Below are positions 5,801 through 11,342 of a stretch of DNA of 11,342 nt, piece by piece. This stretch comes from Clostridiaceae bacterium (lineage in GTDB: Bacteria > Bacillota > Clostridia > DSM-8532): the NCBI GenBank assembly GCA_025361665.1, contig JANYKF010000033.1, positions 1 through 11,342 of the forward strand, in the 5' to 3' direction. The position numbers and the translations under genes were made by a program. Under the pieces are notes generated by a model, which saw nothing but the letters and a program-made list of their open reading frames with translations, made no database searches and was not told where the DNA came from. Every line of letters begins with the position of its first letter. Position 1 is the first letter of the stretch.

Positions 5801-8466
5801 TGACACTCGACGGGGTGGTGTTCGACGGCCGCGTCTATCACGCGGTGCAGACAAGTCTGACTTACGACTCCGAGGAGAAGCGCATCACCTTTGAAACCAC
5901 GACAGACAAGGATACCTATCGCCCCGGCGATACGGTGACCATTACGGTGAAGGCGAAAGATCCTTCCGGCAAGCCGGTTCCCGCCACGATTAACGTCGCG
6001 CTCGTGGATGAGGCGCTGTTCAAGCTGGCCGATCAGTACAACGATGTGCTGCCCGTGCTGTACGGATGGATGGACAACGGCATCCTCCGCCGTTCAGGTT
6101 CAGGCGGCCCGGTCTATCCCATGTACTCCGGCGGCGGCATGATGGAGCGCGGATTGGCTTCCCCGGCCATGCCCGCACCTTCCGTCTCCGCTGCTTACGG
6201 CGGCGCCAAGAACAAGAACGTCTCGGCCGACATGGCCGTTGGCGGAGCAGACGCCTCGTATGTGGTTCGCAGCGATTTCAAGGACAGTGCGTACTTTGCC
6301 ATGAAAACGCTGGATGAGACCGGCACCGGCACCCTCACCTTCAAAATCCCGGACAATGTCACCTCCTGGCGGATCAGCGTGTCCGGCATATCACAGACAC
6401 TGCAAGGCGGATCGGGAAAAGGCACGGCTGTTGTCAGCCTCCCGTTCTTCCTCAGTGAAACCCTCAACACCACCTATCTGGCGGGGGACGAACCGCAGGT
6501 CGGCTTCACGGCATACGGAAATGATTTGAAGACTGGCGAAGACGTCACCTTCAGCATCACCTCCGCGCAATTGCCGAATCTGAATGCAACCGTCACCGCC
6601 AAGGCGTTCGAGCGGGTGCACCTCCCGGTCGGGAAACTTCCGGAAGGCTCCTACACCTTCATCCTCAAGGCAAGATCCGCAACAGGTCTGACGGATGCCA
6701 TTGAACGGACAGTGACCGTGGTGGGCTCCTTCCGTGAAATGCAGAAAACCGTCTCCGTCAATCTCGCGGACGGCATGGCCATTCCGGCCGGAACAAAAGG
6801 CCTGACGCGCCTGTTTGTTTCGGACCCGGCCCGGGCCGAACTGCTGCAAACCCTGCAGACTCTTGCCTGGAGCAGCGGGCACCGTCTGGACCAGCGCCTG
6901 GTGAGTTCCTCCGCGCAAAAGTGGCTCAATGAAATCATGACGCAGGGAAAAACAAGCACGGATGGTTCCAACATCACGGATGGACTCTGGACACCCGATA
7001 TCGTGGATGTCGGCACCTATCGCCGTTCCGACGGAGGCTACGGCATCCTGCCCTATGCGGAAAGCGATTTGCGCATGACGGCGCTGCTCGCAGGCATGCT
7101 GAAGGAAAACGGGAATACGGACTCCCTGAAAACATGGCTCTACGCAAAAGTCTACGCTTCAGAAAACCCGCTGCCGGCTGCGCTGTATGCGCTGGCCGTG
7201 CTGGGCGAACCGGTGCTGATGGAACTGAATTTGGCCGCCAATGTGCAGACGGCGACCCTGGAAGACACGCTGTTCATCATCCTCGGATATGCCGCAGTGG
7301 GAGACCTTCCCTCGGCGCGCGCTCTCTGGGACGCTGAAGTGGCCCCGGTTCTGGAAACCGCCGCTCCATATGTCCGGGTGAAAAACGGTACTGCGGGGTT
7401 GTCAGGAAATTATGGAATGACAGCAGCATCAGGCACGGCTGCCGACCCTGGCACAGCCGTTGTCCCTGGGGCCGGTGTGGGCAGGACCTCCGGCAAGTCG
7501 GCCGTCGTCGGGGCAGCCGTCGGGACAGCACCGGAAAACCCGGCTGCAGCCGTCGGGACAGCACCGGAAAAGCCGTCTGCAGCCGTCGGGACAGCGCCGG
7601 AAAACCCGGTTGCAGCCGTCGGGACAGCACCGGAAAACCCGGCTGCAGCCGACACCGTTTCACCGTCCGGAAAACCCGGCATGCCCAAATCAGCCGATGG
7701 CAAGGACGAAGCCCTGCAGTTCACAGCACTGGCTGCGGCTGCAGCCGCAGCCCTTCAGCTGCCTGCCGCGGATGGCCTTCATCGCTGGGTGCTGGACAAC
7801 GGATCGAAAAATGTATACACGGGCATCGAAGACCTGCTCTACACAAAAGCGCAATTCCGTTCGCTGCCTTCCGAAACCCTTTCCTTCACATGGACAAACG
7901 CCGGAAAGGTCAACAAGGAAGTCCTTGAAAACGGCAGCATCGCCTTCATAACCGTCATTTCCGCCAAAGCATCGGAATTGGTCATCTCAGGGGTAACCGG
8001 CAACGGCACGGTCACTTCCACCTATTTGGCACCACAGGAGGCCGTGACAAACGATCCGGACCTGAAACTGGTCCGCACCTACATCAACGAAGGAACCGGC
8101 CAGGCGGGAACCACTTTCGGCATAAATGACCTGATTCGCGTGGAGCTGGATTGGGATATTTCCTCAAACGCCATGGACGGCACCTATGAAGTCACCGACT
8201 ACCTGCCTGCGGGCCTGACACCCATCGCGAACCCGTGGCAATATGGCATCCGTCCCGCGGAAGGTTTCTGGTACCGGGACTATGAGGGTCAGAAGGTGAA
8301 TTTCGTCATCGGCCGCGATTGGGATCTGCAGCACAAAATCATCTACTACGCCCGTGTTTCCTCCCCCGGCACCTATACGGCCGAAGGAGCCGTCGTGCAG
8401 GGTTCACTCGTGAAAAGCAGCCAACTGGAGATTCCCTCGACAACCCTTACAATTTCGCCAAAGTAG
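2899..8466 (+). CDS. Secreted bacterial alpha-2-macroglobulin-like protein, thioester-less and cysteine-free
   Basis: An 1855-residue exported protein of the bacterial alpha-2-macroglobulin family, which traps proteases at the cell surface. Residues 1-32 are a signal peptide or anchor (KR, then ALAILLVLILAVPIFWI, with A-S-A at 30-32 as a possible cleavage site); there is no lipobox cysteine. A Big_5 Ig-like domain spans about 180-274. Macroglobulin domains follow, with DRTLYKPSDTVRFWG at about 532 and DKDTYRPGDTVTI at about 1000. A Gly/Met-rich bait-like stretch lies at about 1064-1120 (SGGGMMERGLASPAMPAP). The A2M domain core is at about 1121-1164 (RSDFKDSAYF, then IPDNVTSWRISVSG). The thioester position reads GHRLDQ (1327-1332) instead of GCxEQ, and I find no Cys anywhere, so it belongs to the thioester-less (YfaS-like) type. 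Residues about 1500-1605 are a repeat-rich linker inside the helical domain. The C-terminus (DYLPAGLTPI, then YYARVSSPGTYTA) is the usual last macroglobulin domain. The frequent partner gene pbpC is not in the window. Confidence 0.93.
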   Translation: MKRALAILLVLILAVPIFWIGNPFSPVLRASADTYRKGYGLTAEKADKTGIFPDTGFILTVPQSELDAAKGTGTASEKASAFALEMAKRLVLRGGPARTEAAAPAGIEATAPAGTETAAPIGIGFTTQSALSLVIESSGKNAFRVKPSESLADNALYFFDLTASDSATVTFAFQTRRDYGIVGTLPADKSSGVPIDTGIEIYFTHPGVMDLAKYFTISPAADGRFETHGQTVAFVPLKPLALGTLYTVTVKKGLPLTGTDRTLQADLTFSFETNPDPAKSANPDGGYLGINNNWLEEPTSGKPIVPFDVSLPDAAAPGGKASIDVSVYRFADDKAFIKALELRDKIPYWAWYSYSQNTFPTSGLAKALSYKQPIDLTIQQPRFTEFPEALPAGFYLVELQAGSKEKPMKAQALLQVTDTTSWFIEDQNSLLFWVNNLETGFPMNGVSVESLSTKVSGTTNADGLATLDKKGAPAASSDKPEYFRLRAADGSVSILNSGYPVVTGTGTGKEFAPRYGYGAGPEGNFWRYAGLDRTLYKPSDTVRFWGFARSRLSGISPEKITVEVAQGGYMYPWLDSRMGYWMPMIQKPLLSETLPVKNGFWDGSLSLPALEPGYYTFTVKAGDETVASSGFSVENYIKPAYQLTATVDKKAVFPGQIATFTVTAAFFDGTPVANQTIRYTIQEAQGNQTGEGKTNEKGELTVPYTAKYFDGQQGEFWASFYATSVLPESGEITASSYLRVFMNDILVETSGDVVNADGTPKTDEKKDMFGRITAAVNKADLVPLNDNDPNNDAQMNGPPVPGQTFSGTVTRTTWERVATGENYDFVNKVVVPTYEYREKKETVGSFTFATGADGKGSWQFPIPAGSIGYYTTELTTKDDNNHIMRFNTWHSPSGYDNNPNQGTWYSLNTDKSSYRAGDPVKAAVERNDKEPVLGRTLFVASWNGIQSYTVANQPKYETVFSETMAPNLTLDGVVFDGRVYHAVQTSLTYDSEEKRITFETTTDKDTYRPGDTVTITVKAKDPSGKPVPATINVALVDEALFKLADQYNDVLPVLYGWMDNGILRRSGSGGPVYPMYSGGGMMERGLASPAMPAPSVSAAYGGAKNKNVSADMAVGGADASYVVRSDFKDSAYFAMKTLDETGTGTLTFKIPDNVTSWRISVSGISQTLQGGSGKGTAVVSLPFFLSETLNTTYLAGDEPQVGFTAYGNDLKTGEDVTFSITSAQLPNLNATVTAKAFERVHLPVGKLPEGSYTFILKARSATGLTDAIERTVTVVGSFREMQKTVSVNLADGMAIPAGTKGLTRLFVSDPARAELLQTLQTLAWSSGHRLDQRLVSSSAQKWLNEIMTQGKTSTDGSNITDGLWTPDIVDVGTYRRSDGGYGILPYAESDLRMTALLAGMLKENGNTDSLKTWLYAKVYASENPLPAALYALAVLGEPVLMELNLAANVQTATLEDTLFIILGYAAVGDLPSARALWDAEVAPVLETAAPYVRVKNGTAGLSGNYGMTAASGTAADPGTAVVPGAGVGRTSGKSAVVGAAVGTAPENPAAAVGTAPEKPSAAVGTAPENPVAAVGTAPENPAAADTVSPSGKPGMPKSADGKDEALQFTALAAAAAAALQLPAADGLHRWVLDNGSKNVYTGIEDLLYTKAQFRSLPSETLSFTWTNAGKVNKEVLENGSIAFITVISAKASELVISGVTGNGTVTSTYLAPQEAVTNDPDLKLVRTYINEGTGQAGTTFGINDLIRVELDWDISSNAMDGTYEVTDYLPAGLTPIANPWQYGIRPAEGFWYRDYEGQKVNFVIGRDWDLQHKIIYYARVSSPGTYTAEGAVVQGSLVKSSQLEIPSTTLTISPK
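3196..3267 (+). repeat. Diverged 24-bp (8-residue) repeat, 3 copies, after the signal region
   Basis: Units 3196-3219, 3220-3243 and 3244-3267 encode EAAAPAGI, EATAPAGT and ETAAPIGI (residues 100-123 of the macroglobulin). Copies are more diverged than in the other arrays, pointing to an older expansion. The Ala/Pro-rich product is probably a flexible linker. Confidence 0.75.
7513..7680 (+). repeat. 33-bp tandem array, 4 copies plus a diverged tail, inside the macroglobulin gene
   Basis: Units 7513-7545, 7546-7578, 7579-7611 and 7612-7644 encode AAVGTAPENPA, AAVGTAPEKPS, AAVGTAPENPV and AAVGTAPENPA (residues 1539-1582). Units 1 and 4 are identical. Bases 7645-7680 (AADTVSPSGKPG) look like a diverged fifth unit of 36 bases. 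Each unit begins GCAGCCG and runs into CGGCTGC at the next junction, an inverted repeat of 7 bases (weakened in units 2 and 3). The product is an Ala/Pro/Gly linker within the helical thioester-like domain. Confidence 0.95.
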
Positions 8467-8522
8467 GCGGCAACCCTGACGATTCTGCCGAACAGGCGGC
8501 AACCCTGACGATTCTGACGAAA
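8465..8522 (+). repeat. 29-bp tandem repeat, 2 copies, starting in the macroglobulin stop codon
   Basis: Units 8465-8493 and 8494-8522 differ at only 2 of 29 bases; both begin aggcggcaaccctgacgatt. Identity begins at the second base of the TAG stop (8464-8466). The preceding coding bases, from about 8441, match the unit less well (CAACCCTTACAATTTCGCC against CAACCCTGACGATTCTGCC), so the end of the gene itself may be the parental copy. Confidence 0.9.
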
Positions 8523-8530
8523 TAGCATGC

Positions 8531-8571
8531 AAAGGGAGGCATCACGCAACTGGGCGCGATGCCTCCCTTTT
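8531..8571 (+). terminator. Strong hairpin terminator between convergent blocks
   Basis: AAAGGGAGGCATC (8531-8543) pairs perfectly with GATGCCTCCCTTT (8558-8570). After an A-C mismatch, three further inner pairs leave the loop AACTGG (8548-8553). On the plus strand the stem ends in TTTT, fitting termination of the macroglobulin transcript. Read from the minus strand it ends in only TTT, so it may also stop the esterase transcript, less certainly. Confidence 0.85.
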
Positions 8572-8631
8572 GACTGGATGCGCTTTACACCGGAATCACT
8601 TGTTCGGTACGAAAATGCAAACCGATTCCCG

Positions 8632-9708
8632 TCATCCCCGGACATAGCCTTTGATCATACCGGCCAGTTTTTCAGCAAACCGCCCGTGCGACTGGATGCC
8701 TGGATGATTCCGCGCACCGTCGGCACGCATCATGGGAACGGATTCAAAGAAACAGTTTTCGTCGCCGTCTTGTCTTCTCCGGGCAATGGCCTTCCGGATA
8801 TGCGTGCAGACAGGCTCTGCCTTTTCCCAGAACACCCATAGGATGGGTGATTCCGGGTTGCATTGCCTGATCAGTTTGAGAAAATCCACAGTTGCGTCTT
8901 CAAACGGCTGGAGATTTGCTTTGTCCTGCTTGAAGACATTCCCGGTAACCGGATCCGTGAATGCATTCTTGCTCCGGATTGCGTTCGAATCGTTCGCGCC
9001 CAATGCGCACACGATGACATCCGGTTTCCATGTGCTGAAATCATATGCCGCATCATTTCCGCCTTTTCCGCGAACCGTCCCGCAAACCTTGCCGTAGTAA
9101 GCAGGGATGACATTCGCCGGATTGTTGTCCCAAGAGGACCGCACGCCCCAACCGCTCTGGGAGATGACCCGCGCCTCGCCGCCAAGCAGATCGGCCGTAA
9201 GCTGGGGAAATCCCTTCGAGCCGGCGAACCAGATCGGCCGCCATTCCGTATCGGCCGTCCCTCCATATGCCCCTTCCCCACTGGTCAGGCTGTCGCCGAT
9301 GAATTCTATCCTGCATTTTGGCTCGGGCAGTGGCGCGAGCCTGCCATCAAAGCGCAAAGCGTGGATGGCCAACATGCACGCGGGGTCACCCGGCATGGCC
9401 TGGCTTTCGCGCAGGAGCCGGATGTGGTGGGGCTGATCAGGATCCAGGCCGCTCAGCAGCGAAATCCATCTGCGGCCTTTGCCGACCGGCATGCGGATGA
9501 TGTCATGCCCATTGACGGCTACGCTGATCCAAGGTTCCAGGGAGTCGTAATCGGCTTCAACCTCAAGATCAAGCGTGCTCCCCCTCAAGTCGAACTCAAG
9601 ACCGCTGTCTGTCCAGTACAGTTTCAACGGCAGATTGGGACATTGATCCTGGCGTCCCAGCATCCGCAGATTATCAAGATTCAACGGTGAACAGACCCTG
9701 CATTCCAT
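8632..9708 (-). CDS. SGNH-hydrolase / CE2-like carbohydrate esterase
   Basis: A 358-residue protein with two parts. An N-terminal beta-rich region (about 25-130, with YWTDSGLEFDL and AVNGHDIIRMPV) resembles the jelly-roll domain of family CE2 esterases. The SGNH hydrolase domain follows: block I GDSLTSGEG (138-146, nucleophile S140), block II Gly in SQSGWGVRSSW (about 186), block III GANDS (237-241, N239), and block V around NHPGIQSH (H335, with D330 as possible acid). CE2 enzymes remove acetyl groups from plant polysaccharides or oligosaccharides, so deacetylation of a sugar is the likely reaction. No signal peptide is seen, which suggests action on imported oligosaccharides. The ATG at 9708 has AGGAG 8 bases upstream. 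It is the last visible gene of the minus-strand block, 88 bases after the DUF4867 stop. The exact substrate is unknown; a general GDSL lipase is the alternative. Confidence 0.85.
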   Translation of the reverse strand: MECRVCSPLNLDNLRMLGRQDQCPNLPLKLYWTDSGLEFDLRGSTLDLEVEADYDSLEPWISVAVNGHDIIRMPVGKGRRWISLLSGLDPDQPHHIRLLRESQAMPGDPACMLAIHALRFDGRLAPLPEPKCRIEFIGDSLTSGEGAYGGTADTEWRPIWFAGSKGFPQLTADLLGGEARVISQSGWGVRSSWDNNPANVIPAYYGKVCGTVRGKGGNDAAYDFSTWKPDVIVCALGANDSNAIRSKNAFTDPVTGNVFKQDKANLQPFEDATVDFLKLIRQCNPESPILWVFWEKAEPVCTHIRKAIARRRQDGDENCFFESVPMMRADGARNHPGIQSHGRFAEKLAGMIKGYVRG

Positions 9709-9796
9709 CCCGATTTCTCCTGTCTGGTGTGGTTCTTGCAGTTGGGAATCGATTGCAGCAATCTGACGGATGGCCGGAGGTATCCGGTGCCACCCA

Positions 9797-10471
9797 TCAG
9801 TCTGCCGCGAAGGTGATATTGGCGCCCGTCATTCCCCGATATCCGTATCCGGCATCCGGATGGGTGATCAGCCATTTGTTGCGTGCCACGAGCAGCTTGT
9901 CAGACGGCACGTTCGCCACTTTCGCCGATAAGGCCGTATTGGTGTCCCTGGGCAGGATGATGAGTGTCAGAAATCCCTTCGCCTCGACCTGGACAGGCGC
10001 ATAGTGCATGATGCCACCATGCAGTTCGACGATTTCTCCACATGCAAGAAAAAAGGCTTTCATGTCGCCGGAATCCATGGAGAAATTGCCGTCCTTTTCG
10101 TGGAGCGTGTCATAAGTCCCAAGAAGGAGAATCGCATCCGTCAGAGCGACGATCAGTTCACTGCCCTGGTGAAATTCCATTCCGTCCATCCTTCGGTTTT
10201 GCCCGCTGCAATAGCCAATCTGCATGGGCATGCCGCCGAACACGGATTGGCGGATCACCTCTTCCTCGGACGTCAGGGCTTCAAGCGCGGGAACGCTTGG
10301 TACATAGGCCACGCCGTCAGGACGGATGGGGAGGATTTCCCCTGCCATCGCAACCATTTCCGGCAGCGTGAACTCGGTCCAGCAACGTCCGTAATGGCGG
10401 AATTCCGGATCCGCCGTCGTCATGATTTGAATGCCCGGATTCTTCAAGCGCATTTGCTGCAGGCTGTTCAT
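9797..10471 (-). CDS. DUF4867 family cupin-like protein
   Basis: A 224-residue cytoplasmic protein that I recognise as DUF4867, a family I know mainly from Bacillota. Recognisable segments are AYVPSVPALEAL (55-66), GGMPMQIGYCSGQN (79-92), GMEFHQGSELIVALTDAILLLG (97-118), VELHGGIMHYAPV (148-160) and NKWLITHPD (198-206). The two His/Glu clusters (H101 with E105, and H151 with H156) look like metal or substrate ligands of a cupin barrel and resemble those of ureidoglycolate lyase, but no reaction is established, so a sugar or small-acid role is only a guess. Two ATGs compete. The first (10477) directly touches AAGGGGG with no spacing, while the second (10471) lies 6 bases after it, so 10471 is preferred; the longer form would add Met-Lys. 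It follows folD after 66 bases on the same strand. Confidence 0.8.
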   Translation of the reverse strand: MNSLQQMRLKNPGIQIMTTADPEFRHYGRCWTEFTLPEMVAMAGEILPIRPDGVAYVPSVPALEALTSEEEVIRQSVFGGMPMQIGYCSGQNRRMDGMEFHQGSELIVALTDAILLLGTYDTLHEKDGNFSMDSGDMKAFFLACGEIVELHGGIMHYAPVQVEAKGFLTLIILPRDTNTALSAKVANVPSDKLLVARNKWLITHPDAGYGYRGMTGANITFAAD

Positions 10472-10477
10472 CTTCAT

Positions 10478-10484
10478 CCCCCTT
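10478..10484 (-). promoter_or_regulatory. Ribosome binding site that decides the DUF4867 start
   Basis: On the minus strand AAGGGGG is followed at once by ATGAAGATG. Normal spacing of about 6 bases is met only by the second ATG (10471-10469). Confidence 0.6.
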
Positions 10485-10537
10485 GTGTGTCATCGTTTTT
10501 TGACCAACTTCATGGACTTGCTAAAATCTTTACGAAA

Positions 10538-11342
10538 TCACATCGATGCTTTCCGCTCCGCCGCGCAAATCGTCTGTTCCATCAGCATTGCGATTGTCAC
10601 CGGTCCAACCCCGCCGGGAACGGGCGTGTAGGCACTTGCCTTCGACACGGCGTTTTCCAGATCGATATCCCCGACATTGCCGGCATTATAGCCCGCATCA
10701 ATCAGTACGACCCCTTCCTTGACCCAATCGGCTTGGATGAATTTGGGTTTCCCGATCGCCGCCACGATGATGTCCGCTCTTTTCAGGATTTCGGGAAGGT
10801 TCCGTGTTCTCGAATGACAGATCGTCACGGTCGCATTTGCGTTCAGCAGCAGCATGGAAACCGGTTTTCCCAGTATCGGGCTTCTTCCGGCCACGACAAC
10901 TTCCTTGCCCTCAAGTTCAATGCCGTAATGGCTGAGGATCTTCATGATGGACAACGGGGTGGCGGAAACGAAAGCATCAAGTTTCATCGTCATGGCGCCA
11001 AAACTGCTTGTATTGACCCCGTCGGCATCTTTCTCCATCGATATGGCATTGAAGCATCTTTGCTCGTCAATCTGCTTTGGGACGGGATGCTGCAGCAGGA
11101 TTCCGGAAACATTTTCATCCGCGTTCAGGGCTGCTATTTTCCCGAGGAGATCTTCTGTGGTGCAGTCTTCGGGCAATTCCACCTTCAGGGAATCAATGCC
11201 CACCCGCCTGCACGCATTGCCCTTCATGCGCACATAAGTGACAGAGGAAGGATTGTCGCCAACGAGGATCGTGGCCAATACTGGAACCCTTCCCGTCTTT
11301 TCGATGACCTTTTTCGCCCTGACGGCCAGATCCTTTTCAAGC
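10538..11342 (-). CDS. folD: FolD, methylenetetrahydrofolate dehydrogenase/cyclohydrolase (partial, 5' end missing)
   Basis: FolD interconverts 5,10-methylene-, methenyl- and 10-formyl-tetrahydrofolate in the cytoplasm, using NAD(P). 267 residues are visible, from LEKDLAVRAKKVIEKTGRVP to the stop; the usual length is about 280-290, so some 15-20 N-terminal residues lie beyond the right edge. The frame continues upstream of the in-frame ATG at 11278, and LATILVGDNPSS must be preceded by the first helix, so that ATG is not the start. Motifs: TYVRMK (catalytic Tyr and Lys), VSGILLQHPVPKQID, KDADGVNTSSFG, GRSPILGKPVSMLLL, CHSRTRNL, ADIIVAAIGKP, and PVPGGVGPVTIAMLMEQT near the C-terminus. DGVNTSSFG in place of the common DGFHPxNxG marks the subtype I know from some actinobacteria and Bacillota. 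It appears to be upstream in a minus-strand run with DUF4867 and the esterase. Confidence 0.95.
   Translation of the reverse strand, partial: LEKDLAVRAKKVIEKTGRVPVLATILVGDNPSSVTYVRMKGNACRRVGIDSLKVELPEDCTTEDLLGKIAALNADENVSGILLQHPVPKQIDEQRCFNAISMEKDADGVNTSSFGAMTMKLDAFVSATPLSIMKILSHYGIELEGKEVVVAGRSPILGKPVSMLLLNANATVTICHSRTRNLPEILKRADIIVAAIGKPKFIQADWVKEGVVLIDAGYNAGNVGDIDLENAVSKASAYTPVPGGVGPVTIAMLMEQTICAAERKASM

Noticed and set aside
3961..5841. A 626-codon minus-strand open frame.
   Set aside because: It lies wholly antisense to the macroglobulin gene, has no recognisable domain, and reads as a GC-driven shadow of the real frame.
7277..7724. Open frames on both strands across the macroglobulin 33-bp array.
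   Set aside because: Same cause: a stop-free 33-bp unit keeps several frames open. The plus-strand macroglobulin frame explains the region fully.
9751..9787. Small inverted repeats GATTGC/GCAATC and CCGGA/TCCGG between the DUF4867 and esterase genes, as operator or terminator.
   Set aside because: The stems are 5-6 bp with no T-run and no known operator pattern; they are within chance for GC-rich DNA.

Overview
This window comes from a GC-rich bacterium. A Clostridia-like Bacillota is the best guess, because of the strong GGAGG-type ribosome binding sites, an AlaX-type editing protein, a DUF4867 protein and the FolD subtype. This is inferred from protein resemblance only; no 16S or ribosomal marker is present.

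Layout. (1) At the left edge (1-248, minus) is the 5' part of an alanyl-tRNA editing protein (AlaX). (2) A 241-base divergent spacer follows. (3) A plus-strand block runs from 490 to 8466: a deoxyhypusine-synthase-like protein, a PfkB-family sugar kinase that overlaps it by 29 bases, and, after a 200-base gap, a very large secreted bacterial alpha-2-macroglobulin (1855 aa). (4) A convergent spacer (8467-8631) holds a strong hairpin terminator. (5) A minus-strand block runs from the right edge: folD (5' end outside the window), a DUF4867 cupin-like protein, and a CE2-like SGNH esterase.

The most unusual signal is a set of short tandem repeat arrays in the plus-strand block. Each of the three plus genes has an array at its 3' end. 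A 33-bp array (four copies plus one diverged copy) starts 8 bases after the DHS-like stop and is read in frame as the kinase N-terminus. A 25-bp x3 array starts inside the kinase stop codon. A 29-bp x2 array starts inside the macroglobulin stop codon. A further 33-bp x4 array and a diverged 24-bp x3 array lie in frame inside the macroglobulin gene. Arrays inside genes have periods divisible by 3; arrays outside do not. The four kinase repeats carry all four combinations of two variable codons and no synonymous differences.

Function. The DHS-like protein and the kinase are translationally coupled and probably act in one pathway. The substrate is unknown, and bacteria lack the eIF5A target of true deoxyhypusine synthase. 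The macroglobulin has no cysteine, so it cannot form the family's thioester, and a repeat-rich linker interrupts its thioester-like domain. The minus-strand genes suggest one-carbon metabolism (folD) transcribed ahead of two carbohydrate-related cytoplasmic proteins, but a shared role is not shown.
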